From: Myxococcales bacterium
GTDB lineage: Bacteria; Myxococcota_A; Polyangia; Haliangiales; Haliangiaceae
NCBI GenBank assembly: GCA_016720595.1
Contig: JADKKI010000009.1
Coordinates: forward strand, 124,001 to 188,000
Direction: 5' to 3'
DNA: 64,000 nucleotides
The notes under the pieces are model-generated. The model was not told the origin of the DNA, made no database searches, and was given only the letters and a program-made list of their open reading frames with translations. Of this stretch, positions 9,636 through 17,631 are shown in pieces (positions within the stretch are counted from its first letter, which is position 1; every line of letters starts with the position of its first letter). The position numbers and the translations under genes were made by a program.

Positions 9636-10115
9636 GTGAGCCGGATGACCAAGGCGGCGCTCCGCAGCGAGCTGCTCTCCCTCCTCGAGGGAGCGCTCGA
9701 GGCCGCACGCGCGGCCCATGCTGCGGCGATCGAGGGGGCCACACATGCCGAGGCCAAGGCCGAGAACGACAAGGACACCCGCGGGCTCGAGCAGAGCTAC
9801 CTCGCGCGTGGCGTGGCGCAGCGGGTGGTCGAGCTCGAGGCGGCAGTCGCCGATGTCACGCGGCTCGAGCTGCGTGCGTTCGGAGCAGGGGCGCCGGCCG
9901 CGCTCAGTGCGCTGGTCACCGTGGACGAGGACGGCACGGACCATCGGTTCTTCCTCGCGCCGGCGGGTGGCGGGAGCGAGCTGACGGGCGGCGTGCAGGT
10001 GCTCACCACCTCGTCGCCGCTCGGACGGGCCCTGCTCGGCAAGCGAATCGACGACGAGGTCGAGGTCAAGCTCCCGGGGAAGACGCGCGCGCTCGTGATC
10101 ACGGCGATCTCCTGA
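9636..10115 (+). CDS. GreA/GreB-like transcription factor
   Basis: This 159-residue protein has an N-terminal helical half (LLEGALEAARAAHAAAIEGA, then a helical hairpin to about 75) and a C-terminal FKBP-like domain with the signature SPLGRALLGKRIDDEVEVK at about 127-145, as in the Gre C-terminal domain. The family rescues backtracked RNA polymerase or, in relatives such as Rnk or TraN-like regulators, binds the secondary channel. The N-terminal hairpin tip does not show the usual acidic pair clearly, so cleavage-factor activity is uncertain. Translation could begin at GTG 9636 or ATG 9645. Confidence 0.75.
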   Translation: MSRMTKAALRSELLSLLEGALEAARAAHAAAIEGATHAEAKAENDKDTRGLEQSYLARGVAQRVVELEAAVADVTRLELRAFGAGAPAALSALVTVDEDGTDHRFFLAPAGGGSELTGGVQVLTTSSPLGRALLGKRIDDEVEVKLPGKTRALVITAIS

Positions 10116-10190
10116 TCCGCCGATCATCCAGCCTCTCACCTGCCCGAACGGCGGGCGCGCGCGCCCCTCAGGATGGTTCTGTTGTATTGC

Positions 10191-10412
10191 ATGGCCCAGT
10201 CCACTCCCCAGCTGACGACAGAGCTCGAGTCCCTGCTCGCCCGGGCGGCGGAGCTCGCTGCCAAGCACAAGCTCGATAGTGCCGAGTTCATGAGTGCCGC
10301 GTGGAACGCGGTCCTCGACGCGCATCCCGGGATGCGCGAGGAGCTCGCGGACAAGGAGCTGCGCAGTCAGCTGAAGAAGCTGCGCAAGCAGGGGCTGATC
10401 GGCGTCGCCTAG
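10191..10412 (+). CDS. Small helical protein, unknown
   Basis: This short protein has 73 residues from ATG 10191, or 79 from an in-frame ATG at 10173. Most of it is amphipathic helix (TTELESLLARAAELAAKHKL) and it ends with a basic segment, LRSQLKKLRKQGLIGVA. No family is recognised. The residue mix and codon use match its neighbours, and it follows the Gre-like gene on the same strand, so it is probably a real gene. Confidence 0.55.
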   Translation: MAQSTPQLTTELESLLARAAELAAKHKLDSAEFMSAAWNAVLDAHPGMREELADKELRSQLKKLRKQGLIGVA

Positions 10413-10506
10413 CCCAGAGCGGGGCGCTCGGCCCCCACGCCGCAGGCGCGAAGCACGTGAAATGCTTGGCGCCCGCGGCGGCCTGGTTGATGCTTCGATC
10501 GTGGCG

Positions 10507-11448
10507 ATGCACCGAGCCCTCGCGATCGCCGCGGCCCTGACCGCCTGCACCGGCACCCCGCCGGGCGAGGGTGGCGGCATCGATGCGCCGGCGGGTGGCG
10601 CGGTGGATGGCGCGGCCGGTGATGTCCCCGGGGGCGGCGGTCTCGAGCCCGGATCGTTGACCGTGAGCTGGATGCACGGCTCTCAGGCCTGCGCCCAGAA
10701 CGCGGATCCGGAGCTCCAGGTCCACGCCTACAACGCCACGGTCCACATCCTCCGTCAGAACAAGTGCAAGACGTTCGAGGCGCCGTTCCTCTACGTGATC
10801 GAGGGAACGACCTCGGCGCTGATGATCGACAGTGGTGCGACGAACACGACGAACACGCTGCGTGACGCCGTTCGTGGCTTGATCGGCACCAAGCCGCTGA
10901 TCGTCGCGCACTCGCACGCGCATGGCGATCACACGGCGGGCGATGCGCGGTTCGCAGGCCAGCCGAACACCACGGTGGTTGCCACCACGAAGGCCGCGAT
11001 CCAGACGCAGTTCGGGATCGGGACCTGGCCGACGGCGGCAGGCACCATCGATCTCGGCGGGCGCGTGCTCGACGTGCTCGCGATCCCGGGCCATGAGGCC
11101 ACGCACATCGCGATCTACGATCGCAAGACGGGCCTGTTGTTCACTGGCGACACACTCTATCCGGGCCTGTTGTTCATCAACGACTGGGCGAGCTATCGCA
11201 CCAGCGTGGCTCGGCTCGCCCAGTTCGTGGCCTCCCATCCGATCGCGCACGTGCTCGGCGCGCACGTCGAGATGACCGCGACGGCGAAGCAGGTCTACCC
11301 GTACGGCACGACGTATCAGCCGAACGAGCACACGCTGCAGCTGACCGCCGCGCACGTGACGGAGCTCGATGCCGCGCTGACCCAGCTCGGCGCGACCCCG
11401 CCTGCGAGCCCGGTGGCACACGATGACTTCGTCATCGATCCGCAGTGA
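10507..11448 (+). CDS. Metallo-beta-lactamase-fold lipoprotein
   Basis: Starting at ATG 10507 the 313-residue protein has the signal MHRALAIAAALTAC (lipobox ALTAC), then a Gly/Asp-rich linker to about 50. The zinc site HSHAHGDH is at 135-142, followed by a later His in IPGHEATH and the bridging Asp in TGDTLYPG, the order expected for the metallo-hydrolase fold. It is likely a hydrolase in the periplasm or on the cell surface. The substrate cannot be told from sequence; the family includes lactonases, beta-lactamases and arylsulfatases. It is followed by another lipoprotein gene at 11573. Confidence 0.82.
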   Translation: MHRALAIAAALTACTGTPPGEGGGIDAPAGGAVDGAAGDVPGGGGLEPGSLTVSWMHGSQACAQNADPELQVHAYNATVHILRQNKCKTFEAPFLYVIEGTTSALMIDSGATNTTNTLRDAVRGLIGTKPLIVAHSHAHGDHTAGDARFAGQPNTTVVATTKAAIQTQFGIGTWPTAAGTIDLGGRVLDVLAIPGHEATHIAIYDRKTGLLFTGDTLYPGLLFINDWASYRTSVARLAQFVASHPIAHVLGAHVEMTATAKQVYPYGTTYQPNEHTLQLTAAHVTELDAALTQLGATPPASPVAHDDFVIDPQ

Positions 11449-11572
11449 TCCAGCGCTGAGCGGAGCGAGGGCGGCGCCGATAGAACCCGCCATCGTGCGG
11501 CTCGTCGAGTAGCCGGTTCTCTCACGAGTTTCAGACAGTTCGGGCGGCACTGCTCTTGCTGCACCTCACGGC

Positions 11573-12724
11573 ATGAAGCTCGCGAGTGCGCTGCTGGCTA
11601 CTCTGGTGACCGGCTGTATGACCAGCGCTCCGCCCGCCGAGGACCCGGGGAACCCCGATGGCAAGGCCGATGGTGGTGATGCCGCATGCACCACGAGCTA
11701 CGTCGACTGGCTGCTCTCGACATACAAGCCCGCGCTCGAGGCCAAGCCGATCGACGCTGCGCGCCTGACCGAGCTGGGGGTCCTCGCCCAGACCATGCCG
11801 TGTCGTGGCACTGCGCTCACCGGCGTGGCGTGGACCACCTGGATCGACGTCAACAGCTACGTCGCGTTCGCCCCATACTTCACCCAGCACGCCGATGCGA
11901 TGGTCGGCTACCTGATGCCGTCGCGGCCCACGCACGGCGACTACGGCGCCTACGTGGCGGCGACCGCCGTTCGCGAGCCCACCCGCAACGCCGTGAAGGC
12001 CATCGAGCTGACGCGGCCGATCGTGTCGCTCGAGCGGCTCGAGATGTCGGAGTGGCTGGATCTCTATCAGGTCGAGGCCGAGGAGGTGCTGACGCGCGTG
12101 TTCGACCCGGCACTGATCGGCAACACGGAGGGCTACTACACCCTGAACGCGGGCGAGCAGGCGTTCCTCGATCTGGTCGCTTCGACGGGCCCCAAGCCGA
12201 GCCAGACGCGCGACGGCGCCTATGCCGCCTGGATCGATCTCTACGGCGAGGTACTCCAGCACGGGTTCTCGATCGACGCCGACGACGATTACCGCTCGGG
12301 TCTCGGCTGCACCGCCGCGAATCCCGACGTGTGCGCACGCGACAAGATCCTCGATCGCGTCGTCAAGCTCGCCCCGCCAGCGCACGGCGATGAGGACTCC
12401 ACCCAGTGGATGTGGGAGCTCTCGCTGTGGGCCTCGCTCGCCGCGACCTCGACCGGCCCGTACCAGCCCACGGACGAAGCGCAGCTTGCGAGGATCAACG
12501 CCGTTCGCCCGGCGAAGGTCCGCGGCGAGGGCGCGTACAAGGTCTGGTTGTCGATCGTCGCGGACGTCGCGACGCACGCGGATGTGATGACCGGCTCGGT
12601 GATGCCGGCGAAGCCGTGTGCGACCGGGCCGGCCGCCGCCGCCGACTACGCCGCGTTCAAGACGGCGAACGGCGCACTCTCGGCTTCGACGATCGCGAGC
12701 GCGGCACCCATCGCGTGCCCGTGA
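11573..12724 (+). CDS. Lipoprotein with DGKADG motif, unknown function
   Basis: This 383-residue lipoprotein has the signal MKLASALLATLVTGC. Directly after the lipidated Cys comes a flexible stretch with the hexapeptide DGKADG (29-34), the same motif found in the lipoprotein at 35745-36467. The rest is largely helical and Trp-rich, with several near-repeats of the type YxAWxxxxxxVxxxA (GAYAAWIDLYGEVLQHG, GAYKVWLSIVADVA, GVAWTTWIDVNSYVA), suggesting a repeated helical unit. No catalytic motif is recognised. Confidence 0.7.
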   Translation: MKLASALLATLVTGCMTSAPPAEDPGNPDGKADGGDAACTTSYVDWLLSTYKPALEAKPIDAARLTELGVLAQTMPCRGTALTGVAWTTWIDVNSYVAFAPYFTQHADAMVGYLMPSRPTHGDYGAYVAATAVREPTRNAVKAIELTRPIVSLERLEMSEWLDLYQVEAEEVLTRVFDPALIGNTEGYYTLNAGEQAFLDLVASTGPKPSQTRDGAYAAWIDLYGEVLQHGFSIDADDDYRSGLGCTAANPDVCARDKILDRVVKLAPPAHGDEDSTQWMWELSLWASLAATSTGPYQPTDEAQLARINAVRPAKVRGEGAYKVWLSIVADVATHADVMTGSVMPAKPCATGPAAAADYAAFKTANGALSASTIASAAPIACP

Positions 12725-12749
12725 ACCACATCTGCTAGGGTCCCGCGCG

Positions 12750-13376
12750 ATGCCTGCGCGTGAGGTCCATTGCGGCGACGGCGTCGCGTTCCTCGCGCGC
12801 GGCCGGCTTCCCGACGACCACGCGATCTTCACCTCGCTCCCCGATCACAGCGAGGTGCCCACGATGGGCGTGCCCGTGTGGAAGCAGTGGTTCATCGACA
12901 CCGTCGCGCTCGCGTGCAAGGCGCTCGCGGATGATGCGGTCGCCGTGTTCTATCAGACCGACGTGAAGTACGACGGGCGCTGGATCGACAAGGGCCATCT
13001 CGTGCTCACCGGCGCGGACGCGGCGGGCAGCCACGCGCTGTGGCACAAGGTCGTGTGTCGCGTGCCGGCGGGTATGGTCACGTTCGGCCGCCCGGCATAC
13101 GCGCACGTGATCTGCGTCAGCCGCGAGCGCCGCCTCGCCCCCGGCGCGTCGACAGCCGACGTACTGCCCGCGCTCGGCAAGATGAGCTGGTCGCGCGCGA
13201 TGGGTAGCGCGGCGTGCGAGGTCGCGATCTCGTTCATCGCGGCCACCGGCGCGCGCACCGTGGTGGATCCGTTCTGCGGGCAAGGGACCGCGCTGGCCAT
13301 GGCGAACGCCCACGGGCTCGATGCGATCGGGGTCGAGCTCTCGAAGCGACGCGCCGCGAAGGCTCGCAGCGCGTAG
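12750..13376 (+). CDS. DNA-methylase-like SAM-dependent methyltransferase
   Basis: This 208-residue protein begins MPAREVHCGDGVAFL at ATG 12750. TSLPDHSE at 28-35 occupies the position of the catalytic (D/N/S)PP(Y/W) motif, and DPFCGQGTALAMAN at about 173-186 is the AdoMet-binding FxGxG motif that closes beta-class N4/N6 methylases. The motif order (catalytic first, AdoMet last) fits the beta class. The catalytic motif departs from the DNA methylase consensus, so the substrate may not be DNA. There is no restriction endonuclease next to it. Confidence 0.7.
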   Translation: MPAREVHCGDGVAFLARGRLPDDHAIFTSLPDHSEVPTMGVPVWKQWFIDTVALACKALADDAVAVFYQTDVKYDGRWIDKGHLVLTGADAAGSHALWHKVVCRVPAGMVTFGRPAYAHVICVSRERRLAPGASTADVLPALGKMSWSRAMGSAACEVAISFIAATGARTVVDPFCGQGTALAMANAHGLDAIGVELSKRRAAKARSA

Positions 13377-13410
13377 ATCCGCGCAGGGTGGCCGTGCGAC
13401 GCGTGCACGA

Positions 13411-13510
13411 ACCCGGGGGCCCGCGGGAAGGGGGGGCCCCCCCCCGCCGCACCCGCCGCGGGGGGAAAAACCCCAGGGGGGGGGGGGCAAGGACGGAGGG
13501 GGCTTTCCAA
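13411..13510. other. Homopolymer-rich tract, possible assembly artefact
   Basis: Within 100 bases there are runs of 9 C, 6 G plus 5 A, and 12 G, embedded in near-pure G/C sequence between the stop of the methylase gene (13376) and the end of the DTW gene (13612). Nothing else in the window looks like this apart from a 10-G run at 34157-34166. It resembles low-quality read ends or a contig join more than a functional element, although a long GC hairpin or a G-quadruplex region between convergent genes is also possible. No gene is supported in 13377-13611. Confidence 0.5.
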
Positions 13511-13611
13511 GTCCGCTGCCTGCTCCGCCCTGGTTTGATCTCCGACCAACAGGGTTACTGGCTCGCTCGCATCAACGCGTGCCCCGATCCAGAGCGGAGC
13601 TCGGGCCGTGC

Positions 13612-14784
13612 TCAGAGGGCGCGCCAGCTGTCGAGGATCTGCGCCAGCAGCGCGACGCGGAGCCCGCCACGACCTTCGGTCAGGGGCGCGGGGACCGGAC
13701 CGCGCGACAGGGCGTACTCGTCGAGCGTGCCGATCTTCGTGTTGTGGAACCGGTACGCCGCGGCGCGCAGATCGAGGCAGGGGCGCGGCAAGGTGCCACC
13801 GGCATCGATCACCAGCGACGTCCCGTAGTGTCCCCACGCGCCGACGAGATCGGTGGGGCGCAGCCAGGCGGCGAGCTCGGCGATCACCGTGTCGCGCGGC
13901 TCGCCGGCGAGCAGCCGCTCCTCGGTGAGGCCGGTGTGGTGGGTGGCGGTGGGCGACAGCGGCCGCTGTGGCGCGATCACGCGCGAGAACGTCTCGCCGG
14001 TGGCGGGGCGATGCAGCACGAGGTGCACGAGCTCGTCACGCGGGCTCGCGCCGGCGGTGCTGTAGGGCCAGGCGTTGGCCTCGCCCACGAGGATGACCAG
14101 ATCCTCCCAGCGCTTCCTCATCTCGGGCAGGGGGTGACGGGGTGGCGCCGTTCGCGGCTGGCGGGGTGTGCTCCGGCGGGGAGAGCCCGCCTGGCATGCG
14201 ATCTGCGAATCGATCATCGCGCGCATCGGGGCGAGCAACGACCGGAACCGCTCCGGATCCCCCTCGAGCGCACCGAGCACGTGCATCAGCGCCTCGATCG
14301 TCGAGACGTACGCGTCGCTCGGCTCCTTCCGGATCCGGTAGATCGAGGGCTCGGGCGCCGCGAACGCATAGCGGGGCAGGGCCTGCAGGATCGGATTGTC
14401 ACGCACCACGCCGCGGGCCTGCGCCCACGTCCCGTCGACGACGACCAGCGTCACCGGGCCCTTCGGCGGCTCGCGGAGGATGTCCTTCGCGTCGGGGCCG
14501 GGGTAGAGGAAGATCGGCGGCCGCGCGGGGTCCGAGAGCTGTGCGGCGAGGCGAGGGTGCTCGCCCCAGCGCATGCCGACGTGGAGTGTGGTCTGCGGGA
14601 GGCACAGGCTCGCCATCCGGGCGGTCCCGATCGGCATGAACCGCTCGCGCGGGTGCTGCAGGATCACGATCTTGGTGGTGGTCTCGATCCGCGGGAGCTG
14701 CGCGCAGTAGCACACGCTGACGGGACGCAGGCACCGCGTACACAGGGCGCGGGGCTCGGGACGTTCGGGTGCGAAACTCTGCAC
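13612..14784 (-). CDS. DTW-domain tRNA aminocarboxypropyltransferase fused to degenerate exonuclease-like domain
   Basis: This 390-residue protein has two parts. Residues 1-195 form a DTW domain: zinc-type cysteines C15, C18, C25 and C27, then DGTW at 117-120 and YRIRKEP at 149-155. The family (TapT/TuaA) puts the acp group of AdoMet on tRNA uridine. After a Pro/Arg-rich linker (200-220), residues about 227-390 resemble a DEDDh (DnaQ-like) exonuclease fold: ILVGEANAW where VDxETTG is expected, HHTGLTEER where the xHGIT motif is expected, and a GHY motif at about 318. The catalytic acids are missing. Usual DTW proteins end near 200-230 residues. Confidence 0.8.
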   Translation of the reverse strand: MQSFAPERPEPRALCTRCLRPVSVCYCAQLPRIETTTKIVILQHPRERFMPIGTARMASLCLPQTTLHVGMRWGEHPRLAAQLSDPARPPIFLYPGPDAKDILREPPKGPVTLVVVDGTWAQARGVVRDNPILQALPRYAFAAPEPSIYRIRKEPSDAYVSTIEALMHVLGALEGDPERFRSLLAPMRAMIDSQIACQAGSPRRSTPRQPRTAPPRHPLPEMRKRWEDLVILVGEANAWPYSTAGASPRDELVHLVLHRPATGETFSRVIAPQRPLSPTATHHTGLTEERLLAGEPRDTVIAELAAWLRPTDLVGAWGHYGTSLVIDAGGTLPRPCLDLRAAAYRFHNTKIGTLDEYALSRGPVPAPLTEGRGGLRVALLAQILDSWRAL

Positions 14785-14788
14785 ACTC

Positions 14789-14802
14789 CTTGGTACCCCA
14801 AG
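14789..14802. promoter_or_regulatory. Short inverted repeat in divergent intergenic region
   Basis: A perfect 5-base inverted repeat with a 4-base spacer (CTTGGTACCCCAAG) lies 5 bases upstream of the start of the DTW gene and 40 bases upstream of the PhnD-like gene. The position would suit an operator, but arms this short arise by chance. Confidence 0.25.
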
Positions 14803-14842
14803 TTCGGCTGCATGTCGGGCCAGACCTGGTTAGACTGGATCT

Positions 14843-15664
14843 GTGCCGAGCATCTCGCTCGCGGTGGTGCCCTCGGCGACGCCCGGGGACAGTCGAGCTG
14901 CACTCGCCGAGCTCTGCGCGGAGCTGGGCAGGCTGCTGTCCACCACCGTGACGTGCTTTCATCCGGCGAGCTACGGCGAGCTGACGGACGCACTCGCGAA
15001 GGACCGCGTCCAGTACGCCTGGATGTCACCGGCGCAGATGGTGATGGCGGGCGAGCACATGCAGCTCCGACCCTTGCTCTCGGCGGTCCGTAACGAGCGC
15101 ACGGACTATTGCTCGGCGCTGTTCGTGGACGCGGCGTCACCCGCGCGGTTCACCGAACAGCTCCGCGGCAAGACGATCGCGTGGGTCGATCGCACCTCGG
15201 CGAGCGGCTATCTGTTCGTGCGGCTCCAGCTCGCTGCACGCGGCATCGAGCCAGATGGCTTCTTCGGCGGCGAGCTGTTCGAGAAGTCGCACGCCGGCGT
15301 GGTGCGGGCGGTGCTCGAGGGTCGCGCGGACGTCGGCGCCACGTATGCGGAACGCCCGGCCGAGGGGGCGCCCGTCACGCGCGCGGGGTTCGTCGCCGTC
15401 GCGCCGGAGCATTCCGTGCGCGTCCTCGAATGGACGGCGACGATCCCGAACGATGTCATCGTCGGGCACGGGCTGCTCACGAAGGAAGATCACCGGATCT
15501 TCGGGAACGCGATCCTGACGCTCGCCGAGCGTACCGATGGGCGAGCGCTGCTCTACAACGCGTTTCACGCGGAGCGGTTCATCACCACGCCACGCAACAC
15601 GCTCAAGCCGCTCTATGACCTCGTTCGCCTCGCGCGAGCGCACGGGCTGCTCGCACACCTGTGA
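14843..15664 (+). CDS. PhnD-like phosphate/phosphonate-type substrate-binding protein
   Basis: This 273-residue protein begins at GTG 14843. It has the two-lobe PhnD/TAXI layout: an early strand SISLAVVPSATPGD, then YAWMSPAQMVMAGE at about 57-70 (the A-W-x-x-P-x region of PhnD proteins), GKTIAWVDRTSASGYLFVRLQL at the lobe crossover, and HAGVVRAVLEGRADVGATYAE. There is no signal peptide and no lipobox. No ABC permease or ATPase lies nearby. An intracellular ligand-sensing role, or export by another route, is more likely than ordinary uptake. Confidence 0.75.
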   Translation: MPSISLAVVPSATPGDSRAALAELCAELGRLLSTTVTCFHPASYGELTDALAKDRVQYAWMSPAQMVMAGEHMQLRPLLSAVRNERTDYCSALFVDAASPARFTEQLRGKTIAWVDRTSASGYLFVRLQLAARGIEPDGFFGGELFEKSHAGVVRAVLEGRADVGATYAERPAEGAPVTRAGFVAVAPEHSVRVLEWTATIPNDVIVGHGLLTKEDHRIFGNAILTLAERTDGRALLYNAFHAERFITTPRNTLKPLYDLVRLARAHGLLAHL

Positions 15665-16078
15665 TCAGGGCGCGAGATCCTCGCGCACTCGCACCGCGAC
15701 CTTGATCGCATCGGGGTTGCGGGGATCGTCGGAGAACCCGCGGAGCAGATCCACCGTGTGCAGCACCTCGCTCCACGGCACACCGTCGCCGAAGTCGATG
15801 AACACCGACTTGGCGGTGCGCACGCGATCGCCGATCCGTGCCGCCAGATCGATGCCCTCGATCGTCTGGGTGTCGTCGATCGTCACCGAGAGGTCGGCGT
15901 TGATCTTCAGCACGATCGGCTCGACGAGCGGGACCGCTTCGACGTTCTTTGGAGGAACATCGACGGTCTCCATCCGCATCATGATCGGCATCATCACGAT
16001 GAAGATGATCAGGAGCACGAGCAGGACGTCGATCAGCGGGGTGACGTTGATCTCCTTGCTGCCTGCCGACATCCCCAT
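15665..16078 (-). CDS. ExbD/TolR-family biopolymer transport protein
   Basis: Starting at ATG 16078 (MGMSAGSKEINVTPLIDVLL), the 137-residue protein has the ExbD layout: short cytoplasmic N-terminus, one membrane helix at about 15-35 carrying the essential Asp (PLIDVLLVLLIIF), and a periplasmic domain. ExbD works with an ExbB/TolQ partner to couple the proton-motive force to TonB- or Tol-type energy transfer; no ExbB gene lies adjacent. It converges with the PhnD-like gene with no spacer between the stops. Confidence 0.87.
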   Translation of the reverse strand: MGMSAGSKEINVTPLIDVLLVLLIIFIVMMPIMMRMETVDVPPKNVEAVPLVEPIVLKINADLSVTIDDTQTIEGIDLAARIGDRVRTAKSVFIDFGDGVPWSEVLHTVDLLRGFSDDPRNPDAIKVAVRVREDLAP

Positions 16079-16185
16079 GTCTCGGTGATACGCGGTCGCG
16101 CTCGCCGTGCCTATCGAGCGCCGCGAACGCCTCGTGACAGGGCGCGGAGCGCGCGGAACAGCAGGTGTCGCACCCCCGAGGGTGC

Positions 16186-16593
16186 TCAGCCTTCGGTGTT
16201 GCGCAGGAAGTCCGCGACCTCGGCGAACCGGGTATCGAGAAAGGCGCGGACCTCGCCGGTGATCGCGTGCTGCTGCATCGCCGCGGTCATACAGCGCAGC
16301 CAGGCATCGCGCATCGCCAGGTTGACGGCGACGCGGCCGTGGCGCATCCGCAGGCGAGGGTGCCCGTGCTGCTGGACATAGTCGTCCGGTCCGCCGAGCC
16401 AGCCGATCAGGAACAGCGCGAAGCGATCGCGTGGGATGCGGGCCACCTTGCCGTCCGGATCGCACGGGTGCAGGTGAGCGAGCACCGGCTCGTCGGTGCT
16501 CATCACGTCGTAGAACGTCTCGACCAGCGCCTTCACGCGGTCCGCTCCACCGAGAAGATCGAAGGGGGTGTTCGAAGGGCCGGGTGCAGACAT
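16186..16593 (-). CDS. Group II-type truncated haemoglobin
   Basis: This 135-residue protein has the truncated-haemoglobin core: FDLLGGADRVKALVETFYDVM at the start, then the long helix run ending in RFALFLIGWLGGPDDYVQQHGHPRLRMRHGRVAV. The His in HGHPRLRMRH is at the proximal heme-ligand position, and the Trp near the end of DAWLRCM fits group II (trHbO). Family roles are O2 binding, NO detoxification or peroxide chemistry. The start ATG overlaps the stop of the upstream small membrane gene (TGATG), so the two are probably translationally coupled. Confidence 0.85.
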   Translation of the reverse strand: MSAPGPSNTPFDLLGGADRVKALVETFYDVMSTDEPVLAHLHPCDPDGKVARIPRDRFALFLIGWLGGPDDYVQQHGHPRLRMRHGRVAVNLAMRDAWLRCMTAAMQQHAITGEVRAFLDTRFAEVADFLRNTEG

Positions 16594-16763
16594 CAGCGGA
16601 GGAGGAAGAAGACCACGAGCGCGACCACGAGGAGGGCGAGCAGGATCAGGAACCGGCGGGTGGAGACGTTCGGCTCGGACTCGGTCCGGCCTCGCTCGCC
16701 CCACTGCCGCGTGTCGGACGCGTGCCCGCTGGGGCGCTCGGGTCCGAGGTCGGCCATCGTCAT
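16593..16763 (-). CDS. Small C-terminally anchored membrane protein
   Basis: This 56-residue protein starts MTMADLGPERPSG, has a polar region of about 33 residues and ends in one membrane segment, RRFLILLALLVVALVVFFLLR, with almost nothing after it (tail anchor). Its TGA overlaps the ATG of the truncated haemoglobin by one base. In-frame ATGs further upstream are possible starts. No family is recognised. It could place the haemoglobin at the membrane, but that is inference from coupling only. Confidence 0.6.
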   Translation of the reverse strand: MTMADLGPERPSGHASDTRQWGERGRTESEPNVSTRRFLILLALLVVALVVFFLLR

Positions 16764-16833
16764 GTGGGAAGTGTGCCGCATTCCAGGCGTCTGGGCGACA
16801 GACCTCCCCCCGGTGGCATACGTTGGTAGTCCC

Positions 16834-17562
16834 ATGACGCGTGCCCTCCTCGCCACGGTGATGTTCGTCGCTCTGGGCCCTGCCGGGGTCGCCTCCCAGG
16901 TCGCGTCCGCGGACTGCGCCGCGACGGAGCTCCAGACCACGGTCGTCACCCCGCAGGACGCCGAGATCCCCAGTGATGGCGGGATCCTGGTGGCCGCGAC
17001 GTTCCGGACAGGTGTGCGGAAGGACAACGACGGAGAGGCGGTACGCCCGGGGTGGCGCCTGCGTGGCAAGAAGCTCACCGCGCCAAAGATCGACGTGCTG
17101 GCGCCCGGCCTGGCCGTGTATCGGGTCACGTTCGATGGCAAGGCCGGACCGGTCGAGCTCGAGGACGAAGATCACAAGGTCGTCGCGAAGGTCATCGGCA
17201 GCAAGGCGAAGCTCGCCCAGCTCGCTGCACCGGACCTCAAGAAGGTGTCGTTCTCGGCGCAGATGTCTCGCCACTCGTCGCAGCGCATCCAGGCCACCCT
17301 CGTCGCCGACGCCCCACCGGAGGCGTATGCGCTGGTGATCGCCGATGCCAAGGGCACCGCGAAGTCGTGGGGGCTGGTGAGCAAGGGGCTCGTTCAGTAT
17401 CCGTACTCGCACAATGACTGCGAGATGCTGCCGAACGGCACCACCGTCGCCGCGATCGGTTCGATGGTCACGGTCTACTGGGTCACCGCCGATGGCCGCC
17501 GCTCGGCGGCGAGCAAGCCGATCAAGCTCACAGGTCAGGCCGTGAAGCCGAACCCGTACTGA
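16834..17562 (+). CDS. Secreted protein of unknown function
   Basis: This 242-residue protein has a cleavable signal peptide (MTRALLATVMFVALGPAGVAS or to ASA). The mature part looks like two beta-sandwich modules: about 25-110 (a strand-rich section with WRLRGKKLTAP) and about 120-240, ending VTVYWVTADGRRSAASKPIKL, which resembles an Ig-like or FnIII strand set. There are no catalytic motifs. It stands alone between divergent small genes and the M16 operon. Confidence 0.6.
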   Translation: MTRALLATVMFVALGPAGVASQVASADCAATELQTTVVTPQDAEIPSDGGILVAATFRTGVRKDNDGEAVRPGWRLRGKKLTAPKIDVLAPGLAVYRVTFDGKAGPVELEDEDHKVVAKVIGSKAKLAQLAAPDLKKVSFSAQMSRHSSQRIQATLVADAPPEAYALVIADAKGTAKSWGLVSKGLVQYPYSHNDCEMLPNGTTVAAIGSMVTVYWVTADGRRSAASKPIKLTGQAVKPNPY

Positions 17563-17631
17563 GCTGCGACAGCTGGGACACCCGCGGCAGCCGTACCGTC
17601 GACGAGCGACGTGCGCTAGTGTCCGCGCATC

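Noticed and set aside
12750..13376. Restriction-modification system
   Set aside because: The methylase-like gene has no endonuclease or specificity gene next to it, and its catalytic motif is atypical.
13321..15093. Plus-strand frame of 590 codons across the poly-G tract and the DTW gene
   Set aside because: It crosses the artefact-like tract and encodes an Arg/Gly/Ala-rich chain with no fold; the minus strand has the DTW motifs.
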